DNA of 64,000 nucleotides. Origin: an uncultured Pelagibacteraceae bacterium. GTDB lineage: Bacteria > Pseudomonadota > Alphaproteobacteria > Pelagibacterales > Pelagibacteraceae. The stretch lies in NCBI GenBank assembly GCA_902596375.1, contig CACJTU010000003.1:1-64000 (forward strand), read 5' to 3'. Both the position numbers and the translations under genes were made by a program. The number at the start of each line of letters is the position of its first letter. The first letter of the stretch is position 1. Positions 50,173 to 60,301 of the stretch are shown in pieces. Under the pieces are notes generated by a model. That model made no database searches. It was not told the origin of the DNA and worked only from the letters and a program-made list of their open reading frames with translations.

Positions 50173-51245
50173 TGAGTTTTAAATGTGGAATTGTTGGTTT
50201 ACCTAATGTGGGTAAATCTACACTCTTTAATGCTCTAACAAACTCAAGCAAAGCTCAAGCTGCAAATTTTCCATTTTGCACGATAGATCCTAATGTGGGA
50301 GTAGTCTCAGTTCCGGATAAAAGATTGAACAAATTATCAGAAGTTTCAAAATCAAAAAAAACAATAAACACAACTATTTCATTCGTAGATATAGCTGGTC
50401 TTGTGAAAGGTGCGTCTAAAGGTGAGGGATTAGGGAATAAATTTCTGTCTCACATAAGAGAAGTTGATGCAGTTATTCATATGATTAGATGCTTCGACTC
50501 AGACGATATTCAAAATGTTAATCCTAATGTTGACCCAATAAGAGATCTTGAGATCATTGAAACTGAAATGATGTTGGCTGACCTAGAGTCTATCCAAAAA
50601 AGACTTGAAAAAAATAATAAGAAAAATGTAGACGAAGATCAGCTTAAAATTTTAGAGATTGCATTAGACTGTATTAATAATGATAAAAATATATCAACAT
50701 TAAATTCTCAATTTGATACAAAACAACTTAATCAAAGTGGTCTTTTATCAATAAAACCAAAGATCTTTGTTTGTAATGTAGATGAGCAAAGCGTACAGGA
50801 TGGAAATAAATATACTAATGACTTCATCGAAAAATTTGGAAAAGATAACACCCTAATTGTTTCTGCAGACATAGAAAACCAAATAAATGAATTAGCAGAA
50901 GATGAAAAAAAAAATTATATGGATATGATTGGTTTAAAAGATACAGGTTTAAGTATGTTAATTCAAAAGGGGTATAAAATATTAGAACTTGATACATATT
51001 TTACCTCTGGACCTGAAGAAACAAGAGCGTGGACAATACAAAAAAATTGTACTGCACCTAAAGCTGCGGGAGAAATTCATACAGATTTTGAAAAAGGTTT
51101 CATTAGAGCTGAAACTATATCTTATGAGGATTTTGTAGCCAATGATGGATGGGTAAATTCTAAGGCTAACGGAAAAATGAGATTAGAGGGTAAAGACTAT
51201 ATTGTTAAAGATGGAGATGTATTAAACTTCAGATTCAACACGTGA
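50172..51245 (+). CDS. ychF: Redox-regulated ATPase YchF (OLA1 family)
   Basis: Translation-associated P-loop protein that prefers ATP over GTP. N-terminal G domain: CGIVGLPNVGKSTLFNAL (residues 5-22), FVDIAGLVKGASKGEGLGN, and the altered specificity region CNVDEQ in place of NKxD. The C-terminal TGS domain has SGPEETRAWTIQ and APKAAGEIHTDFEKGF. Length 357 is slightly below the usual 363. Its last 24 bases overlap petC on the other strand. Confidence 0.96.
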   Translation: MSFKCGIVGLPNVGKSTLFNALTNSSKAQAANFPFCTIDPNVGVVSVPDKRLNKLSEVSKSKKTINTTISFVDIAGLVKGASKGEGLGNKFLSHIREVDAVIHMIRCFDSDDIQNVNPNVDPIRDLEIIETEMMLADLESIQKRLEKNNKKNVDEDQLKILEIALDCINNDKNISTLNSQFDTKQLNQSGLLSIKPKIFVCNVDEQSVQDGNKYTNDFIEKFGKDNTLIVSADIENQINELAEDEKKNYMDMIGLKDTGLSMLIQKGYKILELDTYFTSGPEETRAWTIQKNCTAPKAAGEIHTDFEKGFIRAETISYEDFVANDGWVNSKANGKMRLEGKDYIVKDGDVLNFRFNT

Positions 51246-52001
51246 CCAGATTCTTTTCATACTAAAATAAACTAAAACAGTTAAAATAATTAAATAAACA
51301 ATCGCTTTAAAGCCCATCTGATGTCGAGATTCTAAATGAGGTTCAGCTGACCACATTAAAAAGGTCGTTACATCTTTTGACATCTGCTCTACTGTTGCAT
51401 TTGTTCCGTCACCATATTCTACTAATCCATCTGATAATGGAGCAGCCATTCTAATTTTATTACCATACATATATTTGTTATAGTAAACTCCGTCATCTAA
51501 AGATACGTTGCTAGGAGCTTCTTCATATCCTTGTAATAAGGAATATATATAGTCAACTCCGCCTCCTCTAGCTTTAACCAAAACAGACATGTCTGGAGGG
51601 TATGCACCACCATTTGCCGCTTGGGCAGCTTTTACATTGTCATATGGCATTATAAATTTATCAGATAATTTACCTGGTCTTGTAAACATTTCACCATCTG
51701 AATTTGGACCATCAGTTACTTCAAATGAAGCTGCTATAGCTTTAGCTTGAGCTTCAGAGAATTCTGGCCCTCCTGGCTCTGCTAGATTTCTATAACTTAA
51801 ATACTTCATCGAATGACATGAGGCACATACTTCAGTATAAACTTGGTAACCTCTTTGAAGAGAAGCTCTATCAAATTTTCCAAATAGACCCTTAAAACTC
51901 CAGTCAGTTTTTAGATATTCTACTTTTTCAGCAGCAAAAGAATTCGAATTTGAAGTAATAATTAAGATTATTATAGAAAATAATTTAAATAAATTTTTCA
52001 C
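51222..52001 (-). CDS. petC: Cytochrome c1 of the bc1 complex
   Basis: Membrane-anchored c-type cytochrome that passes electrons from the Rieske protein to soluble cytochrome c. A signal peptide ends near residue 24 (NSFAA), the haem site is C59-A-S-C-H63 in YTEVCASCHSMKYLSYR, the axial Met lies in KIRMAAPLSDGLV, and a C-terminal membrane helix (about 230-250) anchors it. Translation starts with GTG. It closes the petABC operon; the 3' end overlaps ychF. Confidence 0.95.
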   Translation of the reverse strand: MKNLFKLFSIIILIITSNSNSFAAEKVEYLKTDWSFKGLFGKFDRASLQRGYQVYTEVCASCHSMKYLSYRNLAEPGGPEFSEAQAKAIAASFEVTDGPNSDGEMFTRPGKLSDKFIMPYDNVKAAQAANGGAYPPDMSVLVKARGGGVDYIYSLLQGYEEAPSNVSLDDGVYYNKYMYGNKIRMAAPLSDGLVEYGDGTNATVEQMSKDVTTFLMWSAEPHLESRHQMGFKAIVYLIILTVLVYFSMKRIWSRVESEV

Positions 52002-52002
52002 C

Positions 52003-53265
52003 TTATTCTATTTTACTTTCTTTGTTTCTGGCGGCAGCTAGATTTGGTGAACCACCTAGAACAGGTTCGGTAATACTTAGAGGCACTGGTAAAGTTTTTT
52101 CTTTAAAGCCTAGAACAGGAAGAATAACTAAAAAATGCAAAAAGTAATACGCTGTTGCAACTCGTGCTATCAACAAGTAAAGTCCCTCAGCTGGCATCGC
52201 ACCCACATAACCAAGTATCAATACATCAGCAACTAGTATCCAGTAAAATTGTTTATATAAAGGTCTAAATACTGCAGATCTTATTTTTGACGTATCTAAC
52301 CAAGGTAAAACCGCTAAGATTAATATTGCAGATAACATAGCCACAACTCCTAGCAATTTATCAGGAACTGATCTTAATATTGCATAAAAAGGTAAGAGAT
52401 ACCATTCGGGAACAATGTGTGCGGGTGTTACCATTGGGTTTGCCTCGATATAATTATCTGCGTGACCTAAAATATTTGGTGCGTAGAATACAAAGAAAGC
52501 AAACACAATCATGAACATTAATAAAGCAAAACCATCTTTAATTACTATGTAAGGATGGAAAGGTACAGTATCTTTAGAAGGTTTTTTTATATCTATTCCA
52601 ACTGGATTGTTGTTACCAGGAACATGTAAAGCCCAAATATGTAAAATAACTAATCCTAAAATTAAAAATGGAATTAAATAATGCAGAGTAAAAAATCTAG
52701 TTAACGTAGGGTTGTCGACTGAATAACCTCCCCACAACCAAGTAACAATACCCTCTCCAACTAATGGAATAGCACTAAATAAATTTGTGATTACAGTTGC
52801 TCCCCAAAAGCTCATTTGTCCCCAAGGCAATACATAACCCATAAATGCAGCCGCCATCATTAGCAAATAAATAATTATTCCAATTATCCAAATTATTTCT
52901 CTTGGTGCTTTGTAAGAACCATAAAATAATGACCTGAAGATATGAATGTAGACTGCTAAGAAAAACATAGATGCGCCATTTGCGTGAATGTATCTAATTA
53001 ACCAACCATAGTTAACATCACGCATGATGTGCTCAACACTTTCAAAAGCCATATCTGCGTGAGCAATGTAATGCATTGCAAGAGTTAATCCGGTAACAAT
53101 TTGAGTGATTAAGCAAAAAGTTAAAATTCCACCAAATGTCCACCAATAATTTAAATTTTTAGGAGTTGGATAATCTGTTAAATGATTTGCAAGAGTTAAT
53201 AGTGGCAATCGATCATTAAACCATTGTCCTACCTTCGATTTTGGTCTGTAATCGTGGTCACTCAT
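52003..53265 (-). CDS. petB: Cytochrome b of the bc1 complex
   Basis: Core membrane subunit with two b haems and the quinol oxidation and reduction sites. There are eight to nine hydrophobic helices in 420 residues. Landmarks: [20 protein letters not shown], haem-ligand histidines in MHYIAHAD and [20 protein letters not shown], the Qo-site PEWY motif in [18 protein letters not shown], and [16 protein letters not shown]. The fused length is typical of proteobacterial cytochrome b. Confidence 0.97.
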   Translation of the reverse strand: MSDHDYRPKSKVGQWFNDRLPLLTLANHLTDYPTPKNLNYWWTFGGILTFCLITQIVTGLTLAMHYIAHADMAFESVEHIMRDVNYGWLIRYIHANGASMFFLAVYIHIFRSLFYGSYKAPREIIWIIGIIIYLLMMAAAFMGYVLPWGQMSFWGATVITNLFSAIPLVGEGIVTWLWGGYSVDNPTLTRFFTLHYLIPFLILGLVILHIWALHVPGNNNPVGIDIKKPSKDTVPFHPYIVIKDGFALLMFMIVFAFFVFYAPNILGHADNYIEANPMVTPAHIVPEWYLLPFYAILRSVPDKLLGVVAMLSAILILAVLPWLDTSKIRSAVFRPLYKQFYWILVADVLILGYVGAMPAEGLYLLIARVATAYYFLHFLVILPVLGFKEKTLPVPLSITEPVLGGSPNLAAARNKESKIE

Positions 53266-53271
53266 TTTTCA

Positions 53272-53781
53272 TTATCCAATTTTAATTGTGTTTGCATCAA
53301 CGAATTCATATTTAGGCACTTCCATATTCCAAGGTGCTGGTCCTTTTCTAATTCTTCCAGAAGTATCATAATGAGATCCATGACATGGGCAGAACCACCC
53401 ATTATAGTCACCTTTATCATTTAGAGGTACACATCCAAGATGTGTACATACACCTAACATAACAAGCCACTCAGGGTTTTTTGCTCTATCTTCATCTTTT
53501 TCTGGATGAATTAAATCTTCCATCTTAACATTTCTGGCCTCATCAATTTCTTCTTGAGTTCTTCTTCTTATAAATACTGGTTTACCTCTCCATAAAACAG
53601 TCAATGTATTTCCAGGTGTTAATGAACTTACATCAACCTCTGTACTAGCTAATGCTTTAACAGATGCATCTGGATTCATTTGATCTATCATTGGCCACAC
53701 CACTGCAGCGGCACCAACAGCTCCTACCGCTGTGGTAGCTGTAAATAAAAAATCTCTTCTTTTTGTTTTTTTTTCAGACAC
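53272..53781 (-). CDS. petA: Rieske iron-sulfur subunit of the bc1 complex
   Basis: Carries the 2Fe-2S cluster that takes electrons from quinol to cytochrome c1. A Tat-type signal is visible (RRDFL at residues 8-12, then a hydrophobic stretch) and remains as the membrane anchor. Cluster ligands: C112 and H114 in VCTHLGC, C131 and H134 in CPCHGSHYD, with the disulfide pair C117 and C133. Length 169. Translation starts at GTG. The promoter must lie in the 92 bases shared with trmL. Confidence 0.97.
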   Translation of the reverse strand: MSEKKTKRRDFLFTATTAVGAVGAAAVVWPMIDQMNPDASVKALASTEVDVSSLTPGNTLTVLWRGKPVFIRRRTQEEIDEARNVKMEDLIHPEKDEDRAKNPEWLVMLGVCTHLGCVPLNDKGDYNGWFCPCHGSHYDTSGRIRKGPAPWNMEVPKYEFVDANTIKIG

Positions 53782-53873
53782 TTATAGTAGCTTTTATTAT
53801 TATCTCTTTTTGATTTAAAATAGTTAATATACGAATTCATATAATATAAAATAATTATTTTACTACTGAAAGA

Positions 53874-54347
53874 ATGACACAGAATTCAACAATTTTAGGA
53901 CCCAAAATAGCTTTGTATGAGCCTGATATACCTCAGAATACTGCTGCAATCATAAGAACCTGTGCTTGTTTGGGTGCTAAATTAGAAATAATTGAACCAT
54001 GTGGCTTTCTATTATCAGACAAACGTTTTAAAAGAGTGGTTATGGACTATATGGACTATAGTCAAATTGAGTTTTATCAAAGTTCAGAAAAATTTTTTGA
54101 GGCAAAGAAAAAACAGAGAATCGTATTGATGACAACTAAGGGTTCAATAAATTATACTAAATTTAAATTTAAGCCTGATGATACTATTTTGTTTGGAAGA
54201 GAAAGTGCTGGGGTACCCGAAAAGGTTCATAAAATTATTAAAAATCGTTTAAAAATACCAATGAATAATCAAGTAAGATCTCTTAATATTGCATCGTCTG
54301 TTGCCATTGTTTTGGCAGAAAGTTTGCGTCAAATTGAATTAATATAA
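53874..54347 (+). CDS. trmL: tRNA (cytidine/uridine34-2'-O)-methyltransferase
   Basis: SPOUT-class enzyme methylating the wobble ribose of certain tRNA-Leu species. The 157-residue length is standard. Motifs: LYEPDIPQNTAAIIRTCACL at the start, LFGRESAGVPE, and the trefoil-knot SAM site MNNQVRSLNIASSVAIVLAE (about residues 126-145). It begins a trmL-hemF-greA run. Confidence 0.94.
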   Translation: MTQNSTILGPKIALYEPDIPQNTAAIIRTCACLGAKLEIIEPCGFLLSDKRFKRVVMDYMDYSQIEFYQSSEKFFEAKKKQRIVLMTTKGSINYTKFKFKPDDTILFGRESAGVPEKVHKIIKNRLKIPMNNQVRSLNIASSVAIVLAESLRQIELI

Positions 54348-54348
54348 A

Positions 54349-55176
54349 ATGGATATTTCAATTAAAAAAGACTTAGCGAGTAATTGGTTTAAGCTATTAC
54401 AAAATGCAATATGTGACGACATTTTAAAAATTGAAAAAAACAAAGTTAATTTTCAATCAACTTCTTGGAATAGAAGCAGTAAAAAAGATGAAGGTGGTGG
54501 TGAATATAGAATTCTTAAAAATGGAAAAATTTTTGAAAAAGTAGGAGTAAATTTTTCAAAAGTTTATGGAAAATTTCCTAAGCAATTTCAAAAGAATATA
54601 CCGGGCGCAAGAAAAGATCCTAGATTTTGGGCATCAGGAGTATCAATAGTTATGCATATGCAAAATCCCCATATTCCTGCAATGCATTTTAATACCAGAT
54701 TTATTTGTACAACAAAGAATTGGTTTGGTGGAGGTATGGATGTAACCCCGGCAATAAAAGATGAAAAAGAGAAGAAAAACTTTCACAAAATATTAAAAAC
54801 AATGTGCGATAGACATAATAAAAATTATTATAAAAAATATAAAAAGTGGTGTGATGAATATTTTTATCTACCGCACAGAAAAGAAGCCAGAGGTATAGGC
54901 GGAATCTTTTTTGACTATAAAAATGATAATTTTGAAAATGACTTTAAATTTGTCAGAGATGTTGGTGTTACATTTCAAATGCTATTTAATGAAATAATTA
55001 AAAAAAAATTAAAAAGAAAATGGACTTTAAAAGATAAAGAGTTTCAGTATATTAAAAGAGGTCGATACGCAGAATTTAATTTGCTCTATGATAGAGGAAC
55101 AAAATTTGGGCTACAAACTGGTGGTAATGTTGAAGGAATTTTGATGTCATTACCTCCGATTGCAAAATGGAAATAA
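54349..55176 (+). CDS. hemF: Oxygen-dependent coproporphyrinogen III oxidase
   Basis: Aerobic step of haem synthesis converting coproporphyrinogen III to protoporphyrinogen IX. Family landmarks: [20 protein letters not shown] with conserved His, [30 protein letters not shown], and [20 protein letters not shown]. Length 275 is normal. The oxygen-dependent form fits an obligate aerobe. It follows trmL by one base. Confidence 0.96.
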   Translation: MDISIKKDLASNWFKLLQNAICDDILKIEKNKVNFQSTSWNRSSKKDEGGGEYRILKNGKIFEKVGVNFSKVYGKFPKQFQKNIPGARKDPRFWASGVSIVMHMQNPHIPAMHFNTRFICTTKNWFGGGMDVTPAIKDEKEKKNFHKILKTMCDRHNKNYYKKYKKWCDEYFYLPHRKEARGIGGIFFDYKNDNFENDFKFVRDVGVTFQMLFNEIIKKKLKRKWTLKDKEFQYIKRGRYAEFNLLYDRGTKFGLQTGGNVEGILMSLPPIAKWK

Positions 55177-55180
55177 AAAA

Positions 55181-55657
55181 ATGGATAAAGAGCCAATAAC
55201 ATTAAATGGATTAAATAAACTAAAAGAAGAATTAGTTTTTTTAAAAGAAAAAAAAAGACCTGAGATAGTAGCTGCAATTGCTGAAGCAAGATCTCATGGA
55301 GACCTTAAAGAAAATGCTGAATATCATGCAGCTAAAGAGGAGCAATCTCATAACGAGGGAAGAATTACAGAAATTAACGATATTATTGCAAGAGCAAATG
55401 TTATTGACGTTACAAAACTTAACAATGAAGGAAAAGTAATTTTTGGATCTACAGTTTATTTAGAAGATTTAGATACTGGTGAAAAAATTAATTATAAAAT
55501 TGTCGGAAGAGATGAGGCAGATTTAAAACAAAAACTAATTTTCTTTCAATCACCAATTGGCAAAGGTTTGATTGGAAAAAATAAAAGTGATTTAGTTGAA
55601 ATAAATACACCCTCTGGTGTAAAAAATTTTGAAATTAAAGACGTTAAATATATTTAA
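55181..55657 (+). CDS. greA: Transcription elongation factor GreA
   Basis: Rescues backtracked RNA polymerase by stimulating transcript cleavage. The N-terminal coiled coil carries the tip acidic residues ([19 protein letters not shown]), and the C-terminal domain has [15 protein letters not shown]. The open frame extends seven codons upstream from a TTG, but the ATG at 55181 yields exactly 158 residues, the standard GreA length. Its stop shares TTAA with the convergent cca gene. Confidence 0.97.
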   Translation: MDKEPITLNGLNKLKEELVFLKEKKRPEIVAAIAEARSHGDLKENAEYHAAKEEQSHNEGRITEINDIIARANVIDVTKLNNEGKVIFGSTVYLEDLDTGEKINYKIVGRDEADLKQKLIFFQSPIGKGLIGKNKSDLVEINTPSGVKNFEIKDVKYI

Positions 55658-56928
55658 CTTTTAACTATTTGTTGTACTTGCTTATCTGAAATTTGAAATC
55701 CGTTTTGAACCCAAATTTCTTCTATCCTTTTTAATTTATTACCTAAAGTTTTACCCTCGGGAATTTGAAATTTAGACATCAATAGATCAGCCCCTATTGG
55801 CAAAGTTGGAATTACTTTCTCTTTATAAATATCTAATAGTTTGATTAGTTTTTTCTCTACTTTATTCGAGTTAAAAATTTTAAAATTAATTATATCTATT
55901 ACAGCCTGTCGCCCATTAAAATAAAAAAATTTATTCAAGTTTTTCTCTGTAAAGTTGTTTAAAGTTACTTTTTCTCTATAAAAAAGATCTATTAATTTTA
56001 ATCTTTTCTTATCTTTGTTAGATATTTTAAATCTATAAAGAAAATAGTCAGCATTATCAGTCCCATCAATCACTAAAAGCGCAATTAAAAATATAAAGTC
56101 AATTTTTAAAAAATTCTCTGCAGCATAAGAATTTTGTTTTTTAAAATTTTTAATATTCTTTAATTGAGGGAAAATTATTTCTATGAGTTCTAAACTCTCT
56201 TTATCTTTAAAGAGTTTTAAAAATCCATTTGAACTAGTTATTTTTTTTAGTTCATCGATTAATCTTTCAGATGATATATTTGAAATTCCATCAATATTTT
56301 TTTTTATATTTTTTATTATTTCTGATTGGTGCTTATGATTTGAGTAATTTAAATAAAATCTTAAATACCTCAAAATACGTAAATAATCCTCTTGAATTCT
56401 TTTTTCCGCATCACCAATAAAATTAATATAACCCTCCTCCAAATCGTTTTTACCGTTAAATGGATCAAATAAATTACCATCACTGTCTGCATAAATTGAA
56501 TTGATAGTAAAATCCCTTCTAGAGGCATCCTCCTTCCAATCTAAAGAGAATTCTACTTCAGCATGCCGTCCATCGGTAGAGACGTCCTTCCTTAAAGAAG
56601 TAATTTCATATTTATGTTCATCAATTATTGCAGTTATAGTTCCGTGTTCAATTCCTGTTTCGTAATAACTTATTTGTTTGTTTTTAAGAGCCTCACAAAC
56701 TTCCAGAGGTGTTAAATTTGTTGCGAGGTCAATATCATCAACATTTTCTTTTTTGATCACTTTTCTTACACACCCACCCACATATCTGATTTCACTTTTC
56801 TCTGAAAAATTATTGATTGCTTCAAAAATTTTATTTGCGGGTGTTGTTAAAGTAATTTGTTTTAAATTTTGACTGATATAATCAAGATTTTTTGATCGGG
56901 AAAAAAATTTATCTAAAAAATTTTTCAT
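55654..56928 (-). CDS. cca: tRNA nucleotidyltransferase / poly(A) polymerase family (CCA-adding type)
   Basis: Class II nucleotidyltransferase that repairs or adds CCA at tRNA 3' ends, or polyadenylates RNA. The head domain has [10 protein letters not shown] (family GGxVRD with Lys for Asp), catalytic aspartates in [11 protein letters not shown], and [16 protein letters not shown]-binding helices follow with [15 protein letters not shown]-terminal part of about 150 residues is poorly conserved. The start ATG lies only three bases after the 3' CCA of tRNA-Gln, leaving no room for a leader. CCA-adding and poly(A) polymerase activities cannot be separated by eye. Confidence 0.88.
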   Translation of the reverse strand: MKNFLDKFFSRSKNLDYISQNLKQITLTTPANKIFEAINNFSEKSEIRYVGGCVRKVIKKENVDDIDLATNLTPLEVCEALKNKQISYYETGIEHGTITAIIDEHKYEITSLRKDVSTDGRHAEVEFSLDWKEDASRRDFTINSIYADSDGNLFDPFNGKNDLEEGYINFIGDAEKRIQEDYLRILRYLRFYLNYSNHKHQSEIIKNIKKNIDGISNISSERLIDELKKITSSNGFLKLFKDKESLELIEIIFPQLKNIKNFKKQNSYAAENFLKIDFIFLIALLVIDGTDNADYFLYRFKISNKDKKRLKLIDLFYREKVTLNNFTEKNLNKFFYFNGRQAVIDIINFKIFNSNKVEKKLIKLLDIYKEKVIPTLPIGADLLMSKFQIPEGKTLGNKLKRIEEIWVQNGFQISDKQVQQIVKS

Positions 56929-56931
56929 AAA

Positions 56932-57005
56932 TGGCTGGGGCGCTAGGATTCGAACCTAGGATGCAGGTACCAAAAACCCGTGCCTTACCGCTTGGCTACG
57001 CCCCA
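56932..57005 (-). tRNA. tRNA-Gln (UUG)
   Basis: A 74-nt cloverleaf with encoded CCA: acceptor TGGGGCG pairs with CGCCCCA, D arm TAGCCAAGCGGTAAGGC, anticodon stem CGGGT / ACCTG with loop TTTTGGT giving anticodon TTG, and T arm CTAGGTTCGAATCCTAG. Discriminator G. It sits 33 bases after ispE and three bases before cca in the same direction. Confidence 0.95.
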
Positions 57006-57038
57006 ATACTAGCTTCCTATAACATAAAAATATAAAAT

Positions 57039-57884
57039 TCATATAGTTTTTGCTGTAACACACCAATAATTTTTATATTTTCTTTTAAATTTAGCTTTTG
57101 CCAATTTACAACTCTTTAATGAATTATAATAGGCAACAATTGTTGATCCTGAACCAGTCATTCTTACAAATAATGGATTATTTATACTTTCTAAGAACAA
57201 CTTTATTTTTTTAAGTTTTGGATATTTTTTGAGTGCTATTGTTTCAAGGGCATTTTGTTGATCAATCAAATATTTTACTCCAAACATGTTTTTTTTAGGT
57301 TTGTTATATTTTGATTTTGTATACTTTCGAACAGCTGAGTATATTTTTTTAGTTGAGCACCCAAAATCAGGTTTTACTAAAGTAGAATAATATTTTGGAG
57401 TATTGTAAATCTTTTTTATTCTACCACTTGATGACAACACACAGCTGGATGAAATGGTTCCCAGAATAACATCAGAACCAACCCAGTCACAGATACTTCG
57501 AGTTTTTTGATGATTAGGATTAATAATTTTTTTTTTAACCAGATAATTAAACACACTAGCTGCGTTCATCGATCCCCCACCCAACCCAGCTTCTTGAGGG
57601 ATTAATTTTTTAATTTTAACTTTGAATTTTTTATTTTTTAATAAATTTTCTTTATCTAGTATCTGAAATAATCTTTGAACAGTATTTTTTTTTCCAATAT
57701 TTTTAGAAAACTTTCCATAAAAAGAAATTTGGTGTTTTTTTCCATTATGTTGATTTATCGAAATAACATCATGTAAATCTATGAAACCAATTATACTTTC
57801 AATTTTATGTAAAACCTTTTTTTTTCCAGTGATATTTAGTGCTAAATTTAACTTTGCATTAGATTTAATTTTATTAATTTTCAT
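57039..57884 (-). CDS. ispE: 4-diphosphocytidyl-2-C-methyl-D-erythritol kinase
   Basis: GHMP kinase of the MEP isoprenoid pathway. N-terminal SNAKLNLALNITGK, the ATP-binding loop IPQEAGLGGGSMNAASVF (about residues 91-108), the catalytic Asp in WVGSDVILGT, and VRMTGSGSTIVAYY near the C-terminus. Length 281 is normal. It directly follows a TPR gene (TAAATG junction). Confidence 0.92.
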   Translation of the reverse strand: MKINKIKSNAKLNLALNITGKKKVLHKIESIIGFIDLHDVISINQHNGKKHQISFYGKFSKNIGKKNTVQRLFQILDKENLLKNKKFKVKIKKLIPQEAGLGGGSMNAASVFNYLVKKKIINPNHQKTRSICDWVGSDVILGTISSSCVLSSSGRIKKIYNTPKYYSTLVKPDFGCSTKKIYSAVRKYTKSKYNKPKKNMFGVKYLIDQQNALETIALKKYPKLKKIKLFLESINNPLFVRMTGSGSTIVAYYNSLKSCKLAKAKFKRKYKNYWCVTAKTI

Positions 57885-59570
57885 TTAGGAATTTTTAAGA
57901 CCCTCAATTACTTTAATATTGATTTTTTCTCTCATATCGTCTTCGGTGTCATCAAAAGTTAATACGTTGTTCCAAAAATATCTTGCTTGAATTTTTCGAT
58001 TTAATTTCCATAAAATGTCTCCATAATGATCATTCACGATCGGGTCATCTGGCATTAATTCTACAGCTCTTTTTAGATACTTTTCTGCTTCTACATAGTC
58101 CTCTATTAAAAAATAAGCCCATCCAATTGAATCAATAATATATGGATCATTGCTTTTTAAATCATATGCTGTTTTCAACATATCCATTGCTTCATTAATT
58201 TTATAATCACGCTCTAACCAAGAGTAAGCAAGGTAATTTAAAATATATGCATCACTAGGATCAATTTTAAGCGCATGCAATAAATCTTCATCTGACTTTT
58301 CATAATTGCCCATTCTTTCATAACTACTACCTCTACGATACAAAACATCTGATTTGATAAGTGAATTGTCATCCAGTGTTAAAATAATTTCTGTATAACG
58401 ATCTATTGCCTTTTCATAATTTTTAGAATTTTTATAAAAATTGGCTAAATCAAAAATCATTTTTATATTTGGATTTTCAATTTTATTAAATTTTGAGTCT
58501 ATGTATTTAATTCCATTTTCATAATCCTGCTGTTGAATTATTATTTGAGCTTCTTTTTTTAATCTAAACCAATAATAAAATTCATCTTCTTTTTTAAAGT
58601 TTTTTAAGATCCTTTGTACTTTATCAAATTCATCATTGAGATAAAAATTTTCTGCAACCAATGACAAATTAAATTCAAACTTGGGATTCAAATAGTTTGA
58701 CAAATTTAAGTAAAAATTTGATTTCTCAAAATTATCCTGAGAAGAATAAAGATTAGAGATTAAAAATAAAAATTCACTTACAAGATTATTATGATCTTTG
58801 CATGAAAAAATTTTTCCAAAATCATCAAATTTTTCTTTGTCTACCCAACTTTTGCTTTGTGAGAGTAAAAGTGTTGAATTTATATAATCAATTTGTTCAA
58901 CAACTAATCTTGCTTCATTTAATTTATTGTTATCAATTAAATGATTAAGATAAAAGAAAATGTATCTTGAATAATCACCTTGTTGATTATTTATTAAATT
59001 AAGAAAAAATGACGAAGTTCTTTTATCTTCAATATAACATCTTTGGAATGTCTCGGCTATAAGAGACAAGTTTCCAAAATTTTTTTTGTTATCTAATATT
59101 TTTTTATTTTTAAATGTATAAATATACTGTTTAAGAGTTTCAAATATAACTAGGTTTATTCTATCTTCATCTTGAAATTTTAAACTTTGTGTTAAATATT
59201 CGTCAGCCTTTTTAAAGTTATTTTTTTTTAAACTGTCAATTATTAAAATTATATACGCATCATAAAAATCTGAATTAGATTTGTTTGCATTGTTATTTAA
59301 TACATTAATTGCTTGAGGTACTTTGTTATCTAAAACTAAAGAGTTAACATATCTTTTTAAATAACTGTCATGTTTGTTAATTAATACCTTGGTTAAGTTA
59401 AAAAATTTTAAAGCTTCAAAATTATCTCGATTTTCAAATGCAACAATTCCAGAAAAATAATTTGACAAATCTCTTGAGTTGAAATCATTAAAAGTAGCAC
59501 TTTTAGAATACAAAGGTGTCTGGTAAGATATAAATATTAATAGTACTAATTTTAGAAATTTTAGGAACAT
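57885..59570 (-). CDS. Tetratricopeptide-repeat protein with signal peptide
   Basis: A 561-residue exported or envelope-associated helical-repeat protein. A hydrophobic N-terminal segment (about residues 4-18) serves as signal or anchor. TPR units are clear from about residue 370 on: YEKAIDRYTEIILTLDDNSL, NYEKSDEDLLHALKIDPSDA, NEAMDMLKTAYDLKSNDPYI, YVEAEKYLKRAVELMPDDPI. The first half is more diverged but helical. It resembles alphaproteobacterial TPR proteins that precede ispE; partners are unknown. Confidence 0.85.
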   Translation of the reverse strand: MFLKFLKLVLLIFISYQTPLYSKSATFNDFNSRDLSNYFSGIVAFENRDNFEALKFFNLTKVLINKHDSYLKRYVNSLVLDNKVPQAINVLNNNANKSNSDFYDAYIILIIDSLKKNNFKKADEYLTQSLKFQDEDRINLVIFETLKQYIYTFKNKKILDNKKNFGNLSLIAETFQRCYIEDKRTSSFFLNLINNQQGDYSRYIFFYLNHLIDNNKLNEARLVVEQIDYINSTLLLSQSKSWVDKEKFDDFGKIFSCKDHNNLVSEFLFLISNLYSSQDNFEKSNFYLNLSNYLNPKFEFNLSLVAENFYLNDEFDKVQRILKNFKKEDEFYYWFRLKKEAQIIIQQQDYENGIKYIDSKFNKIENPNIKMIFDLANFYKNSKNYEKAIDRYTEIILTLDDNSLIKSDVLYRRGSSYERMGNYEKSDEDLLHALKIDPSDAYILNYLAYSWLERDYKINEAMDMLKTAYDLKSNDPYIIDSIGWAYFLIEDYVEAEKYLKRAVELMPDDPIVNDHYGDILWKLNRKIQARYFWNNVLTFDDTEDDMREKINIKVIEGLKNS

Positions 59571-59581
59571 ATAACCATACT

Positions 59582-60301
59582 ATGACTAAAAAAGTGATAA
59601 ATCAAAATACCAAATTAAACCAAGAACTAATTAATACTATTGAGCCAAAATTTATATTCGCTGATAAGCCAATAAATAGATTTAATATTTTAGAAACGAA
59701 AAATGGCACTCTGCAAACTAATAAAGAAGAATTACTAAAAAATTTAAAAGATCAAATAAATTCAATTGAAAATTGTAAATTGAAAGAAAATTCAAACAAA
59801 ATTATTTTAGGTGAGGGAAATATAAATAGCCCTTTAATGTTAATTGGAGAGGCTCCTGGGGCTGAAGAAGAAAAGTTGGGTGTCCCATTTGGAGGTGAAG
59901 TTGGCGAACTTCTTAATAAAATGCTTATAGCCATCAATATTAAGAGGCAAAATATTTATACAAGTTATGCAATCAATTTTAGACCACCTGATGATAGAAA
60001 ACCAACCTCAACCGAGATTAAAAGGTACTCAGTATTTTTGAAAGAGCATATATCAATTATAAACCCAAAGATTATCGTTTTAATGGGTAGTTCAGCAATG
60101 GAGGCTATAACAGGAATAAGCGAAAAAATAACTGCTGAAAGAGGACATTGGAAGGAAGTGATTTTAAAAAACAAAACATTCCCTTTAATGATAACTTTTA
60201 ATCCATCTTATCTCATCCGTTTTCCAGAAAATAAAAAATACTCATGGGAAGATTTAAAGAAAATTAGAGACAAGATTAAAGGCCTGAAGTTAAAAATTTG
60301 A
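59582..60301 (+). CDS. Family-4-type uracil-DNA glycosylase lacking most iron-sulfur ligands
   Basis: Homologue of bacterial/archaeal type 4 UDG, which removes uracil from DNA. The catalytic GEAPGAEEE loop (residues 89-97), VPFGGEVGELL and the NFRPPDDRKP stretch are in place. Family members normally hold four Cys for a 4Fe-4S cluster; here the equivalent positions are I62, C65, F133 and Y149, so three are lost. The second motif, usually HPS, reads N207-P-S. The N-terminal 60 residues are poorly conserved. It is interlocked with rnhB (TGATG) and diverges from the TPR gene by 11 bases. Confidence 0.82.
   Translation: MTKKVINQNTKLNQELINTIEPKFIFADKPINRFNILETKNGTLQTNKEELLKNLKDQINSIENCKLKENSNKIILGEGNINSPLMLIGEAPGAEEEKLGVPFGGEVGELLNKMLIAINIKRQNIYTSYAINFRPPDDRKPTSTEIKRYSVFLKEHISIINPKIIVLMGSSAMEAITGISEKITAERGHWKEVILKNKTFPLMITFNPSYLIRFPENKKYSWEDLKKIRDKIKGLKLKI

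Noticed and set aside
56760..56790. GGCVRK in the CCA-adding enzyme as a sign of inactivation.
   Set aside because: The catalytic Asp pair (DDIDLAT) and RRDFTINS are intact, and the residue after Arg varies in related alphaproteobacterial proteins.
57095..57884. IspE loop GLGGGSMNAAS suspected to lack a catalytic residue.
   Set aside because: The Asn at this place also occurs in E. coli IspE (SSNAAT); the catalytic Asp is in GSDVI and is present.
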